Assembly: GCA_903925075.1 (NCBI GenBank)
Contig: CAIYDQ010000342.1
Location: forward strand, 1 to 64,000
Length of the DNA stretch: 64,000 nt
Direction of reading: 5' to 3'
From: an uncultured Geobacter sp.
GTDB lineage: Bacteria > Desulfobacterota > Desulfuromonadia > Geobacterales > Geobacteraceae
In this document: one piece after another, positions 50,779 to 60,415 of the stretch
How the letters are laid out: every line of letters starts with the position of its first letter
Position numbering within the stretch: the first letter of the stretch is position 1
Notes under the pieces: generated by a model
Told to the model about the DNA's origin: nothing
Databases searched by the model: none
The model's input: only the letters and a program-made list of their open reading frames with translations
Translations under genes and position numbers: made by a program

Positions 50779-51516
50779 TTACAATCTAAATTTGTCGCCC
50801 AGGTAGATCTCCCGCGCCTTCTTGCTCTGGGAAATCTGCAGCGGATCGCCGCATTCGATCACCTCTCCGGAGCTCATGATGTAGGCCTTGTCGCAGACGC
50901 CGAGCGTCTCCCGCACGTTGTGGTCGGAGATCAGCACGCCGAGCCCCTTTTCCTTCAGGGCGGTGATGATGTTCTGGATATCGATGACGGCGATCGGGTC
51001 GATGCCGGCAAAGGGCTCGTCCAACAGGATGAAGGCCGGATCGGTGGCCAAGGCCCGCGCGATCTCGACGCGCCGCCTCTCGCCTCCGGAGAGCGAGTAG
51101 CCGCGGTTTGCCGAGATGTGCTCGATCCTGAACTCGCTCAACAGCTCCTCCACCCGTTCCCGACGCTGGACCGGCTCCAGCGGCATGGTCTCCAGCACCG
51201 CAAGCAGGTTGTCCCTGACGCTCAGGCGCCTGAACACGGACGGTTCCTGCGGCAGGTAGCTGATGCCGCGCCGCGCCCGCTGGTACATGGGGAGTTCGGT
51301 GATCTGTTCGCCGTCCAGGAAGACCTGGCCGCTGTCGGGGCGGCACAGCCCCACCACCATGTAGAAGGTCGTGGTCTTCCCGGCGCCGTTCGGCCCGAGC
51401 AGCCCCACCACCTCTCCGGAGGAGACCTCCAGATCTACCCCGTTCACCACCATGCGCCGGTTGAAACCTTTGGCCAGCCCGCGGGTGTACAGGGTGCTAC
51501 GGTTTCGCGCCGCCAT
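50779..51516 (-). CDS. lptB: LptB, ATPase of the LPS export ABC transporter
   Basis: A 245-residue cytoplasmic ATPase powering the Lpt bridge that moves LPS from the inner to the outer membrane. Walker A is [10 protein letters not shown] (residues 41-50), signature [16 protein letters not shown], Walker [17 protein letters not shown], switch His in [29 protein letters not shown] is the usual Q-loop context of LptB. The start overlaps the end of lptA by 20 bp. The permease genes lptF and lptG are not in the window. Confidence 0.95.
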   Translation of the reverse strand: MAARNRSTLYTRGLAKGFNRRMVVNGVDLEVSSGEVVGLLGPNGAGKTTTFYMVVGLCRPDSGQVFLDGEQITELPMYQRARRGISYLPQEPSVFRRLSVRDNLLAVLETMPLEPVQRRERVEELLSEFRIEHISANRGYSLSGGERRRVEIARALATDPAFILLDEPFAGIDPIAVIDIQNIITALKEKGLGVLISDHNVRETLGVCDKAYIMSSGEVIECGDPLQISQSKKAREIYLGDKFRL

Positions 51517-51991
51517 TTTTCCCCCCGGGATGGATGACCGCTTCCACCCGTTCGCCCGGGCCGCCGGTTACCACGCTGCGCTGCTCGTTCACGTAGTAGG
51601 TGATCACCTTGCCGGTGATGACGTCGTCCCCCTGCACCACCTTGGGGGAGCCGTCCAGGTAGATGCGGGCGGCCTTGGGGTCGTAGATGGCGTGCGCGCC
51701 GGTGGCCTGCCTGGGCCCCTGCAGGACGCGGACGCTGCCGAAGGCCTCGACCCGGGACAACTCCTGCTGGGTCGATCCGGCGTAGCTGATCACCAGTCGG
51801 TCGCAGTGCAGGGTCAGATCGCCCTGATGGGCCACCACCTTCCCCTCGAAGGTCGCCGTCTTCTTCTCGTTGTCGGAGCGCAGCGAGTCGGACTTGATCT
51901 TCAAAGGCTCGCCGTCGGCGGCCGGCCCGGCGAAGGCGGCCGTCGCCAGGGCGAAAAGCATCAGCCAGGCGCTGTAGAAGTTTCGCATCAC
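51497..51991 (-). CDS. lptA: LptA, periplasmic LPS transport protein
   Basis: A 164-residue exported protein: signal peptide (residues about 1-21, AFA) and an OstA/LptA beta-jellyroll ([59 protein letters not shown]). LptA subunits stack into the trans-periplasmic bridge that carries LPS. It overlaps lptC by 4 bp and lptB by 20 bp, so the three are translationally coupled. Confidence 0.92.
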   Translation of the reverse strand: MMRNFYSAWLMLFALATAAFAGPAADGEPLKIKSDSLRSDNEKKTATFEGKVVAHQGDLTLHCDRLVISYAGSTQQELSRVEAFGSVRVLQGPRQATGAHAIYDPKAARIYLDGSPKVVQGDDVITGKVITYYVNEQRSVVTGGPGERVEAVIHPGGKNGGAKP

Positions 51992-52563
51992 TTGGTCCCC
52001 CGCGACCGGTACACGGCGCTCACGTCCTTCATCAACTTAAACCTCCGTGTCTGGGTGTCGAACTGCATCCCCACCCCTTCCAGTTCCACCCCGCGGTCGA
52101 TAAGGCGCACCCTTTGGTTCGTTTCCAGGCGCGAGCGGGCCGCCAGATAGGTCAGTTGGGGGGCCGAAAAGCTCATCCCCTTGCCGGTTTTCCCGACCAC
52201 GTTGCCCGACAGGGTTACGTCCCGGGTGGCGTTGTGGTAATCGGCTCGATCCGCGGTGACCAGCAGGTCGCCGGTGTCGGCGCCGCCGTTCACCACCAGG
52301 CGCACCCCGAAGAGCACGGTGACGTCGTTTTGCTTGTTGAACTCCGCCCGGTCCGCCGAAAGATCCCAGCGCTTCACCCCTTGGGTGGTCTCGGTGTAGT
52401 GCACCTTCTGAAGGGAGACGTCGACCTGCACCGGCAGCTTGCGCACCGCGGGTTTCGGGGCGCTCCGCTGATGCATGCGGAAGGCTATGGTGGCGACCAC
52501 CGAAACAGCCGCCAGCGTCGCCACTATGGCGAGAAATCGCCTGATTTTATTGAGTTTTTGCAT
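51988..52563 (-). CDS. lptC: LptC, LPS export bridge protein
   Basis: A 191-residue bitopic protein with one N-terminal helix (FLAIVATLAAVSVVATIAF) and a periplasmic LptC jellyroll (VDVSLQKVHYTETTQGVKRWDL, ADRAEFNKQNDVTVLFGVRLV, GDLLVTADRADYHNATRDVTLSG). It receives LPS from LptFG and passes it to LptA. The frame is open for eight further codons, but the TATACT -10 box lies inside that stretch, so ATG at 52563 must be the start if the promoter is real. There is no clear ribosome binding site and the leader would be about 8 nt. Confidence 0.9.
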   Translation of the reverse strand: MQKLNKIRRFLAIVATLAAVSVVATIAFRMHQRSAPKPAVRKLPVQVDVSLQKVHYTETTQGVKRWDLSADRAEFNKQNDVTVLFGVRLVVNGGADTGDLLVTADRADYHNATRDVTLSGNVVGKTGKGMSFSAPQLTYLAARSRLETNQRVRLIDRGVELEGVGMQFDTQTRRFKLMKDVSAVYRSRGTK

Positions 52564-52577
52564 GTTTTTGCCCGCAA

Positions 52578-52606
52578 AGTATAGCATCTTAAAAATTTAC
52601 TGTAAA
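52578..52606 (-). promoter_or_regulatory. Promoter of the lptCAB-rpoN run
   Basis: Minus strand: TTTACA (52601-52606), 17 bp, TATACT (52578-52583). It divides the LPS-transport genes from gmd-fcl upstream and fixes the lptC start. Confidence 0.7.
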
Positions 52607-52700
52607 GACTATTTTGCGGGAACCGGCAGTCTTGGCACAAAGTTTGAAAAAGACGCAAAAAGCGCGCCGGGCACGGCATCTCCCTTGCCGCGAGCCGTCC

Positions 52701-53630
52701 TCAGCCGCGGTTGGCCAGATACCAGGCGTAGGTGTCGTGCAGCCCCGCGTCCAGGTCGATGGCGTGCCGCCAACCGAGGCCGTGGATCTTGCTCACGTCG
52801 CACAGCTTTCTGGGCGTGCCGTCCGGCTTGGACGGGTCGAAGCGGATCTCGCCGTCGAAGCCGACCACCTGGCCGATCTTTTGCGCCAGCTCGGCTATGG
52901 TCAGCTCCTGTCCGCTCCCCACGTTCACCGGCTCCCACCCCTCGTAGCGCTCCATCAGGAACAGCGAGGCCTGCGCCACGTCGTCCACATGGACGAACTC
53001 GCGGTAGGGGGCGCCGCTCCCCCAGACGGTCACGCTCGCCTCCCCGGCCAGCTTCGCCTCGTGGAACTTCCTCAAGAGCGCGGGGAGCACGTGCGAGGTG
53101 GTGAGATCGAAGTTGTCGTTGGGACCGTACAGGTTGGTCGGCATGGCGCAGATGTAACGGGTGCCGTATTGGCGGTTGTAGGACTGGCACATCTTGATGC
53201 CGGCGATCTTGGCGATGGCGTACGGTTCGTTGGTCGGCTCCAGCGGCCCGGTCAACAGCGACTCCTCGCTGATCGGCTGCGGCGCGAGCCGCGGATAGAT
53301 GCAGGACGAACCGAGCAGCAGCAGCTTCTTCACGCCGTTCAGATAGGAGTTATGGATCACGTTGTTTTGGATCATCAGGTTGTCGTAGATGAACTCCGCC
53401 GGATAGCTGCTGTTGGCGACGATGCCCCCCACCTTCGCCGCCGCCAGGAAGACGTACTCCGGCCGCTCTTCCCGAAAGAAGGCGGCCGTCGCCCCCTGGT
53501 CGCGCAGATCCAGCTCGGAGCTTGCGCGCAGCAGCAGTTTCCCGTACCCCGCGCCCTTAAGCCGCCTGACGATGGCGGAGCCGACAAGGCCGCGATGCCC
53601 GGCAACGTAGATCGTCGCCTCCTTATCCAT
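52701..53630 (-). CDS. fcl: GDP-L-fucose synthase
   Basis: A 309-residue NADPH-dependent SDR epimerase-reductase that turns GDP-4-keto-6-deoxymannose into GDP-L-fucose. The dinucleotide motif is [14 protein letters not shown] (residues about 8-22); the catalytic Ser/Cys and Tyr-Lys pair are in [16 protein letters not shown] and [27 protein letters not shown] is a strong fucose synthase block. It overlaps the end of gmd by 8 bp, so both steps of GDP-fucose synthesis are coupled. The product likely feeds the O-antigen or other surface glycan. Confidence 0.94.
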   Translation of the reverse strand: MDKEATIYVAGHRGLVGSAIVRRLKGAGYGKLLLRASSELDLRDQGATAAFFREERPEYVFLAAAKVGGIVANSSYPAEFIYDNLMIQNNVIHNSYLNGVKKLLLLGSSCIYPRLAPQPISEESLLTGPLEPTNEPYAIAKIAGIKMCQSYNRQYGTRYICAMPTNLYGPNDNFDLTTSHVLPALLRKFHEAKLAGEASVTVWGSGAPYREFVHVDDVAQASLFLMERYEGWEPVNVGSGQELTIAELAQKIGQVVGFDGEIRFDPSKPDGTPRKLCDVSKIHGLGWRHAIDLDAGLHDTYAWYLANRG

Positions 53631-54672
53631 TGGCGCGTTGCTCTCTCTGGGCGAGGGCCAGATCCTGGTCGGTCATCATGTCCACAAGGGCGGAAAAGCT
53701 GGTGGTCGGCTCCCAGCCCAGTTCCCGCTTGGCCTTGGCGGGGTCGCCCAACAGCAGGTCGACCTCGGCCGGACGGAAGTAGCGCGGGTCGATCCTGAGC
53801 ACGGTCTTGCCGCTCACCTGGTCGATCCCCTCCTCCTGCACCCCTTCGCCACGCCAGCTCAAAGGCATGCCCAGGCGGCCGAACACCAGCTCCGCGAACT
53901 TGCGGACGCTGTGGGTCTCGCCTGTGGCGATCACGTAATCGTCGGCGCGCTCCGCCTGCAGCATGCGCCACATCCCCTCCACGTAGTCTCCGGCAAAGCC
54001 CCAGTCCCTTTGGGCGTCGATGTTGCCCAGATAGAGGCACTCCTGCAGGCCGAGCTTGATCCGGGCCGCGGCCCTGGTGATCTTGCGGGTCACGAAGGTC
54101 TCGCCGCGGCGGGGGGATTCGTGATTGAAGAGGATGCCGTTGCAGGCGAACATGTCGTAGCTCTCGCGGTAATTGAGCGTGATGTAGAAGGCGTAGGCCT
54201 TGGCGCAGGCGTAGGGCGAGCGCGGATAGAAGGGGGTGGTCTCGCGCTGCGGGGTTTCCACCACCTTGCCGTACAGCTCCGAGGAGGAAGCCTGGTAAAA
54301 ACGGGTGTCGAGCCCGGTCTCCCGGATCCCCTCCAACAGCCTCACCGTGCCCAGCGCGTCGACCTCGCCGGTATACTCCGGCACGTCGAACGAGACGCGC
54401 ACGTGGCTTTGGGCGCCCAGGTTGTAGATCTCGTCCGGACGCAGCTCGCGCAGCAGACGGTTGATGGAACTGGCGTCGTTCAGGTCTCCGTAATGGAGGG
54501 AAAGCCGCGTCCCCGACTCGTGGGGATCGTGGTAAAGATGGTCGATCCGGCCGGTGTTGAAGGACGACGAACGCCGGATCATACCGTGCACTTCATATCC
54601 CTTCCCGAGGAGCAGTTCGGCAAGGTAGGAGCCGTCCTGCCCGGTGATGCCAGTGATCAGCGCTTTTTTCAT
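53623..54672 (-). CDS. gmd: GDP-mannose 4,6-dehydratase
   Basis: A 349-residue SDR enzyme for the first step from GDP-mannose to GDP-fucose or GDP-rhamnose. Marks are [15 protein letters not shown] (cofactor loop), [38 protein letters not shown] with catalytic Ser/Glu, [11 protein letters not shown] (Tyr and Lys) and [23 protein letters not shown] at 54672 has GGAGG 5 bp upstream; the longer frame overlaps the promoter. Coupled to fcl, hence directed to GDP-fucose. Confidence 0.96.
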   Translation of the reverse strand: MKKALITGITGQDGSYLAELLLGKGYEVHGMIRRSSSFNTGRIDHLYHDPHESGTRLSLHYGDLNDASSINRLLRELRPDEIYNLGAQSHVRVSFDVPEYTGEVDALGTVRLLEGIRETGLDTRFYQASSSELYGKVVETPQRETTPFYPRSPYACAKAYAFYITLNYRESYDMFACNGILFNHESPRRGETFVTRKITRAAARIKLGLQECLYLGNIDAQRDWGFAGDYVEGMWRMLQAERADDYVIATGETHSVRKFAELVFGRLGMPLSWRGEGVQEEGIDQVSGKTVLRIDPRYFRPAEVDLLLGDPAKAKRELGWEPTTSFSALVDMMTDQDLALAQREQRANG

Positions 54673-54703
54673 GAATCCTCCGGAAAACAAAATTAATCTT
54701 TCA

Positions 54704-54732
54704 AAAATACATGAGCCGACGGGCAATCGCAA
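54704..54732 (-). promoter_or_regulatory. Promoter of gmd-fcl
   Basis: Minus strand: TTGCGA (54727-54732), 17 bp, TATTTT (54704-54709), in the 88-bp gap after hldE. Confidence 0.5.
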
Positions 54733-54760
54733 GGAAAACCCGGTGTTGTCTCCCGCGCTT

Positions 54761-56224
54761 TCAGTAGGAGGCGAGGATTTTCTCGATGATCCGGCTGGTG
54801 GACCTGCCGTCCACGAACTGGACCAGTTCCACCCGGCCTCCGCTCGCCTCGACCGACTCGCGCCCCACCACCTCGTCCACGCTGTAGTCCCCTCCCTTCA
54901 CCAGCACGTTCGGGGCCAGCGCCTCGATCACCTTGAGGGGGGTGTCCTCGTCGAAGATCACCAGGTAATCGATGCAATCCAGCGCCGCCAGGATGTGGGC
55001 GCGCTCCGATTCCTCGATCAGCGGTCTCAGTTCCCCCTTCAGGCGCTTGACGGAGGCGTCGGAATTGAGTCCCACGACCAGCAGGTCGCCGAGCGTCCTG
55101 GCTTTTTGCAGGTACTTGACATGGCCCACGTGCAGCAGGTCGAAGCAGCCGTTGGTGAAGACCACCTGTTTGCCGCGGGAGCGCTCCCGGGCGATCAGGT
55201 GCGCCAGGACGTCCAGGTTCTTGATCTTGGAGTCGCTGTCCTTCAGGCCGTGCCCCACCTCGGCCACGATCTCCTGCGGGGTGACGGTGGAGGTGCCCAG
55301 CTTGCCGACGGCGATGCCGGCCGCCACGTTGGCCACCCAGGCCGCGTCGGCCAGAGGGAGCCCGCAGGCCAATCCCAGGGAGAGCACCGAGATCACGGTA
55401 TCGCCGGCGCCGGTGACGTCGAAGACCTCGCGTGCCACCGTCGGGATGTGCACCGCGGGGCCTTCGGCCGGGAAGAGCGACATGCCTGCCTCGCTCCTGG
55501 TGATCAGCAGCGCGTCGAGGGCCAGCTCCGCCAACAGCCTGGCGGCGGCCGCTTCCAGCGACGGGAGATCGGTGATGGCGATCCCCGAGGCGATCTCCGC
55601 CTCCTTGCGGTTGGGCGTGAGCAGGGTGGCGCCGCGGTACTTGCCGTAGTCGTTCCCCTTGGGATCCACCACCACCGGGATGCCGAGGGATCTGCCGGCC
55701 AGGCAGAGGGCGGAGAGCACCGCCGGGGTGAGCACCCCCTTCAGATAATCGGAGACCACGATGACGTCGAAGCTGCCGCAGCAGGCGGAGATGTAGCTCA
55801 GCATCTCCCCCTCGCAACCGGCGTCGACCGGCGCTTTGGTTTCGCGGTCGATGCGCACGATCTGCTGGTTGGCGGCGATCACCCGGGTTTTCTTGCTGGT
55901 TTTGCGCTGCGGGTCCTCGAAGAGTCCCTCCAGGTCCACCCCCTTGGCCTCGAAGGCGCGGCGCAAGAGCGCGCCGTTTTCGTCGGCGCCGATCACCGAG
56001 CAGACCGAGACGCTGCATCCCAGGGCCGCCAGGTTGTGCACCACGTTGCCGGCGCCGCCCAGGCGCAGGTCCTCGCGGGTCACCTCGACCACCTGCACGG
56101 GCGCCTCCGGCGAAATGCGTTCGGCCTTGCCCCACAGGTACTCGTCCAGCATCAGGTCGCCGATCACCAGCGCGCGCACCGAAGCGGCTTTCTCGAAAAA
56201 CGATTCGACTTCTCTTCTTTCCAT
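54761..56224 (-). CDS. hldE: Bifunctional heptose kinase/ADP-heptose synthase HldE
   Basis: A 487-residue fusion. Residues about 1-325 are a PfkB/ribokinase domain that phosphorylates heptose-7-phosphate at C1 ([57 protein letters not shown] with the catalytic Asp). Residues about 345-487 are a nucleotidyltransferase ([20 protein letters not shown] with the HxGH motif, and [10 protein letters not shown]) that makes ADP-heptose for the LPS inner core. GGTGGAG lies before the ATG. gmhA, gmhB and hldD are not seen in the window. It shares a strand and small gaps with gmd and the DHS-like gene. Confidence 0.94.
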   Translation of the reverse strand: MERREVESFFEKAASVRALVIGDLMLDEYLWGKAERISPEAPVQVVEVTREDLRLGGAGNVVHNLAALGCSVSVCSVIGADENGALLRRAFEAKGVDLEGLFEDPQRKTSKKTRVIAANQQIVRIDRETKAPVDAGCEGEMLSYISACCGSFDVIVVSDYLKGVLTPAVLSALCLAGRSLGIPVVVDPKGNDYGKYRGATLLTPNRKEAEIASGIAITDLPSLEAAAARLLAELALDALLITRSEAGMSLFPAEGPAVHIPTVAREVFDVTGAGDTVISVLSLGLACGLPLADAAWVANVAAGIAVGKLGTSTVTPQEIVAEVGHGLKDSDSKIKNLDVLAHLIARERSRGKQVVFTNGCFDLLHVGHVKYLQKARTLGDLLVVGLNSDASVKRLKGELRPLIEESERAHILAALDCIDYLVIFDEDTPLKVIEALAPNVLVKGGDYSVDEVVGRESVEASGGRVELVQFVDGRSTSRIIEKILASY

Positions 56225-56239
56225 GGGATCTCCACCGGC

Positions 56240-56275
56240 GACTGGTCCGACTGGTCCGACTGTTCCGACTGGTCA
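56240..56275. repeat. 9-bp tandem repeat, four units (GACTGGTCC)
   Basis: GACTGGTCC, GACTGGTCC, GACTGTTCC, GACTGGTCA fill most of the 60 bp between the DHS-like gene and hldE. The same unit forms the inverted repeat at 5721-5739. Confidence 0.85.
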
Positions 56276-56284
56276 AACTCGCTG

Positions 56285-57238
<954 letters not shown>

Positions 57239-57300
57239 AGCTTTCCTTTGCGGCCGGTTGCGCCGGGAGACGACGACATCAAGGCTGGCACAAACATCGC

Positions 57301-57329
57301 ATATTACGAAATAATTACCGGTTCTTCAA
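57301..57329 (-). promoter_or_regulatory. Promoter of the DHS-like gene
   Basis: Minus strand: TTGAAG (57324-57329), 17 bp, TAATAT (57301-57306). The -35 lies beside a CCGGTT...AACCGG inverted repeat (57318-57346). The gap further holds a G-tract of ten bases near 57385. Confidence 0.55.
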
Positions 57330-57432
57330 GAAAAAACGGGAACCGGCTGCTCGCCCCGGCGGGGAGAGCTGTCGTCCCTCCCCCGGGGGGGGGGAGGGGT
57401 CGGGAGGGGGAAAGCGATGCGACGAAGTGGGG

Positions 57433-57464
57433 CTGAGGAGGCGGCAGACAGGCGGGTCGGCGGG
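57433..57464. repeat. Degenerate 8-bp tandem repeat after the epimerase gene
   Basis: GGCAGACA, GGCGGGTC, GGCGGGCC, GGCAGGCT, ending 12 bp before the epimerase stop codon. Weak, and the only array in the window with an 8-bp unit. Confidence 0.4.
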
Positions 57465-57476
57465 CCGGCAGGCTTC

Positions 57477-58487
57477 TCAAGCCCGGTAATACTGCCGGTA
57501 CCAAGCCACGAAGCGCTCGATGCCGGCTTCGATCGAGGTGGAGGGTTTGAAACCGACGTCCGCCATCAGGTCGTCGACATCCGCATAGGTGGCCGGCACG
57601 TCTCCGGACTGGATGGGAAGCAGGTTTTTTTGCGCCTTTTTGCCCAGCGTCGTCTCCAGCACCTCGATGAAGCGCAAAAGCTCGACCGGCGCGTTGTTGC
57701 CGATGTTGTACAGCCGGTACGGCGCGTAGCTGGTCCCGGGATCGGGACGCTCGCCGCTCCAGGCGGGATCTCCCTGGGGCACGCGCTGCAGCACCCGCGC
57801 CACCCCCTCCACGATGTCGTCCACGAAGGTGAAATCCCGTTGCATCTTGCCGTGGTTGAAGATGTCGATCGGCCGGCCTTCCAGGATCGCCTTGGTGAAC
57901 AGGAAAAGCGCCATGTCCGGCCGCCCCCACGGTCCATAAACGGTGAAGAAGCGCAGCCCCGTGGTCGGGATGCCGAACAGGCTCGCGTAGCTGTGGGCCA
58001 TCAGCTCGTTGGACTTCTTGGTGGCGGCGTAAAGGGAGACCGGATGGTCCACGTTGTGGTGCACCGAGAAGGGCATGGCGGTGTTGGCGCCGTAGACCGA
58101 ACTGGAGGAGGCATAAACCAGGTGCTTTACCCGGTTGTGGCGGCACCCCTCCAGAATATTGAGAAAGCCCTGGATGTTGCCGTCGATGTAGGCGTAGGGG
58201 TTGACCAGCGAGTAGCGCACCCCGGCCTGCGCCGCTAAGTGCGCCACCTTGTCGAAACGCTCCTCGGCGAAGAGCCCCGCTACGGCATCGCGGTCGGCCA
58301 ACTCCAGTTTCAGGAAACGGAAGCCATCCCGCCCTTCCAGCTGCGAAAGCCTTCCCAGTTTCAGGTTGACGTCGTAGTAGTCGTTGAGGTTATCGAGCCC
58401 CAGCACCTGAAAACCCTGGTCCAGCAACTTTTTGCTCAGATGGAAGCCGATGAAGCCGGCGGCGCCGGTAACCAGTATCTTTTCCAT
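57477..58487 (-). CDS. UDP-glucuronate 4-epimerase-type NAD-dependent epimerase
   Basis: A 336-residue SDR epimerase. The cofactor loop is [17 protein letters not shown] near the N-terminus; [14 protein letters not shown] is characteristic of the UDP-glucuronate/galacturonate 4-epimerases (CapI/LspL type); catalytic Ser-Tyr-Lys lie in [10 protein letters not shown] and [37 protein letters not shown] follows. The product UDP-galacturonate would be used in LPS core or capsule. ATG at 58487 has GGGGAG upstream. It has its own promoter and begins the minus-strand envelope run. A 42-bp copy of its inner part occurs at 59261-59302. Confidence 0.88.
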   Translation of the reverse strand: MEKILVTGAAGFIGFHLSKKLLDQGFQVLGLDNLNDYYDVNLKLGRLSQLEGRDGFRFLKLELADRDAVAGLFAEERFDKVAHLAAQAGVRYSLVNPYAYIDGNIQGFLNILEGCRHNRVKHLVYASSSSVYGANTAMPFSVHHNVDHPVSLYAATKKSNELMAHSYASLFGIPTTGLRFFTVYGPWGRPDMALFLFTKAILEGRPIDIFNHGKMQRDFTFVDDIVEGVARVLQRVPQGDPAWSGERPDPGTSYAPYRLYNIGNNAPVELLRFIEVLETTLGKKAQKNLLPIQSGDVPATYADVDDLMADVGFKPSTSIEAGIERFVAWYRQYYRA

Positions 58488-58550
58488 GATCTCCCCACCA
58501 GGCACAACTGACATGTTCGTAAGCGAGCAATTTCTTTAGCGAAGGAGTAC

Positions 58551-58579
58551 AAATTACCATGTACATCAAGGGGAGTCAA
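58551..58579 (-). promoter_or_regulatory. Promoter of the epimerase gene
   Basis: Minus strand: TTGACT (58574-58579), 17 bp, TAATTT (58551-58556). Confidence 0.7.
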
Positions 58580-58601
58580 ATCGTCGGGAAAAGAAAACCG
58601 T

Positions 58602-58937
58602 TCAGCGCTCAACCGCTTTGCGCAAGGCTTCGGCCACGAACCGGTTCAAGGTCATGCCGTCCCGCGCCGCCGCGATCATGGCGCGCTCGTGCAGTTCGGG
58701 CGCGACGCGCACGTTGAACGAACCCTTGAGCGGTTTCTCCGGCTCCTTCCCCAACTCGGCGCAGGTTGACAGGTAATCCTCCACCGCTTCTTTGAACGCG
58801 GACTCAAGAGAGTCTGCATCCCGCCCCTCGTAACTCACCAGCGAGCGGATGAATTCAATTTTGCCGTAAAAGATGCGGTCTTCCGGATTATAGTGCACCG
58901 ATCCAAAATAGCCTTTATATTTTAGGGTGTCTTTCAT
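58602..58937 (-). CDS. hicB: HicB-family antitoxin
   Basis: A 111-residue antitoxin. The N-terminal half is the partial RNase H-like fold that binds the toxin (YKGYFGSVHYNPEDRIFYGKIEFI, SYEGRDADSLESAFKEAVEDYL); the C-terminal part is a ribbon-helix-helix DNA-binding domain (GSFNVRVAPELHERAMIAAARDGMTLNRFVAEALRKAV). ATG at 58937 overlaps the hicA stop in an ATGA junction and has AAGGAAGGG upstream. The RHH form implies repression of its own promoter. Confidence 0.88.
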   Translation of the reverse strand: MKDTLKYKGYFGSVHYNPEDRIFYGKIEFIRSLVSYEGRDADSLESAFKEAVEDYLSTCAELGKEPEKPLKGSFNVRVAPELHERAMIAAARDGMTLNRFVAEALRKAVER

Positions 58938-59188
58938 AGCAACCCTTCCTTTTGGAGAAATTCGACGAGCTGCTCCACTTGGTAACACTTCAAGATTGGC
59001 GTGGGGTGGGGCTTGTGCAGGATTATCGGCGGGTGTTCGGGATGAAGGAACTTGACCCGCGAGCCGCCTGATTTCCCGGCGGCAGCCATGGCATAGCCAA
59101 GCCCCTCTAGAAGGCTCTTTAGCTCCCCCCAAGAATAATCGGCCGGCTTCGTCAAAAACCGCTGCAACTGTTTTTCACGCCGACTCAT
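58934..59188 (-). CDS. hicA: HicA-family toxin (variant active site)
   Basis: An 84-residue toxin of the double-stranded-RNA-binding-like HicA fold, an mRNA interferase. It is somewhat longer than classical HicA (about 60 residues). The place where classical members have Gly-Ser-His reads GGSRVKFLHP, so Arg stands at the usual catalytic His; the motif ILHKPHP provides other His residues, a pattern seen in the longer HicA subgroup. The toxin gene precedes the antitoxin gene. Promoter and palindrome are just upstream. Activity of this variant is uncertain. Confidence 0.82.
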   Translation of the reverse strand: MSRREKQLQRFLTKPADYSWGELKSLLEGLGYAMAAAGKSGGSRVKFLHPEHPPIILHKPHPTPILKCYQVEQLVEFLQKEGLL

Positions 59189-59194
59189 GATTGC

Positions 59195-59238
59195 ATCCTA
59201 GCTTGAAAAGGGGAACTCAGCAACTAGATTTAGTTGCT
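59195..59238 (-). promoter_or_regulatory. hicAB promoter with overlapping palindromic operator
   Basis: Minus strand: TTGCTG (59218-59223), 17 bp, TAGGAT (59195-59200). A perfect inverted repeat, AGCAACTA, GATT, TAGTTGCT (59219-59238), overlaps the -35 and fits an autorepressor site for HicB. The -10 is only 6 bp from the ATG; alternatively AGGA within it is the ribosome binding site and the promoter lies further upstream. Confidence 0.55.
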
Positions 59239-59260
59239 GCCGCTTTACATCCTGCGCACC

Positions 59261-59302
59261 CCGCCACCTTATCGAAACGCTCCGCAGCGAAGAGCCGCGC
59301 TA
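59261..59302 (-). pseudogene. 42-bp relic of a UDP-glucuronate-epimerase-type gene
   Basis: 37 of 42 bases equal 58241-58282 inside the intact epimerase gene, without gaps. On the minus strand it still reads LFAAERFDKVA against [11 protein letters not shown]. Similarity fades on both sides. The rest of the 243-bp gap to 59432 shows no gene. Confidence 0.65.
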
Positions 59303-59431
59303 ATGGGGTCATGCCGCAGATCAGATGAATTTCCGGAAGGCCGTGGCTGCGAAACATCTGTCGTTACCTGCGAAGATCCGCGGGCCTCGGTTCTTCGAGT
59401 CGCGGCATTTTTGGTTCAGCCTCGCGTGCCG

Positions 59432-60406
59432 TTACTTGGAATGACCTTTAGATTCGTCGAGTCCCATTGCGACGAGCTCTTTCGACAAGGCATTTGCCAC
59501 GAACGTTCTACCTTTTTGATTCATGTGCTCGTTGGGGAAGCCGTTGACTTTCCAGTCAAAAAATTCCGAAGGAATCGAGTGGGAGAGATCCAGCACAGGC
59601 AGGCCGTTATTTGAAATTATGTTTTTTACCACGCCGACGTTTTTATCAACCAAATCGCCTGTCCCTGCGTAAACACCATCTATATAAGCAAAATCCACAG
59701 GCGTTACGTAAAACAAGATTTTCGCGTTCGATCTCTTGGCCAAGAGGCAGATTTCGTTTAAGGCCTTTAGCTTCCGATGCCCGACCATCAAGTGGTATCT
59801 GTACAGGAAGACGATTTTCTTCTTCATGTCCAGATCATTTATGTCTTTGCCCCCGATTTTTTCGAAATCCTTCACTTTTCCGGCAAGTGTATCGTTATCG
59901 TAAACGTTCGAATCGAGCCATGTATCTTTATTCGCGAAGTCATTGAAATAATCGGTGTAAATACTGAAAGGCTTATAAAACGGTGCGAAAATAATCCCTA
60001 ACTTCAACAGTAAAGATTCCTTTTTGAATTGATATTCAGGACGTGTATCCCATTCCGCAGAGAAGGATCTCATGTTTATCGGTACGATAATGGCTTTGGG
60101 CCGTCGATGCTCGATCAAATACTTCACGAAGTCTTCATACACGCCGAGATGATAGGCACCGTGAGTGATACCTACTACTCTTTCGTTGATAGCGTCCTGA
60201 AGGCATGTCGGGATCGATCTTTTATCCGAATCGTCGACACTGCAACTATATGTCGTGCTATCTCCTAAATACACTATGTTGTTTTCGCAGTTGTTGGATT
60301 TCATCACCGAACGCAATTCAGGAGGACAATGCTGAAAGCCGGTAGAAATTTGAACAATCGCAACCAATAAGAACAGTACGGCTAATTTTTGAAATAATTT
60401 AGGCAT
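59432..60406 (-). CDS. SGNH-type hydrolase-like partner of the MBOAT acyltransferase
   Basis: A 324-residue exported or membrane-anchored protein. A hydrophobic N-terminal helix (about residues 8-22) is followed by the block NIVYLGDSTTYSC with the nucleophile-type GDS(T) at Ser50. Further on are GITHGAYHLGVYEDFVKYL, IIVPINMRSFSAEW and FYVTPVDFAY. Near the C-terminus GFPNEHMNQKGR stands where DltD/AlgX-like members have Asp-x-x-His-Leu-Asn; the Asp is not evident. It lies 9 bp after the MBOAT gene, so it would receive acyl groups in the periplasm and pass them to a glycan. GC content is clearly lower than in the surrounding genes, pointing to recent acquisition. Confidence 0.7.
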   Translation of the reverse strand: MPKLFQKLAVLFLLVAIVQISTGFQHCPPELRSVMKSNNCENNIVYLGDSTTYSCSVDDSDKRSIPTCLQDAINERVVGITHGAYHLGVYEDFVKYLIEHRRPKAIIVPINMRSFSAEWDTRPEYQFKKESLLLKLGIIFAPFYKPFSIYTDYFNDFANKDTWLDSNVYDNDTLAGKVKDFEKIGGKDINDLDMKKKIVFLYRYHLMVGHRKLKALNEICLLAKRSNAKILFYVTPVDFAYIDGVYAGTGDLVDKNVGVVKNIISNNGLPVLDLSHSIPSEFFDWKVNGFPNEHMNQKGRTFVANALSKELVAMGLDESKGHSK

Positions 60407-60415
60407 AAATCCCGA

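Noticed and set aside
48350-50806. 818-codon open frame on the plus strand
   Set aside because: Antisense to hpf and rpoN, both of which are certain; no ribosome binding site or domain. The same holds for the long open frames at 19841-22216, 54644-57214, 5257-6108 and 41651-43021.
52564-52587. Earlier lptC start at 52587
   Set aside because: It would place the start codon within the TATACT -10 region of a near-consensus promoter and lacks a ribosome binding site.
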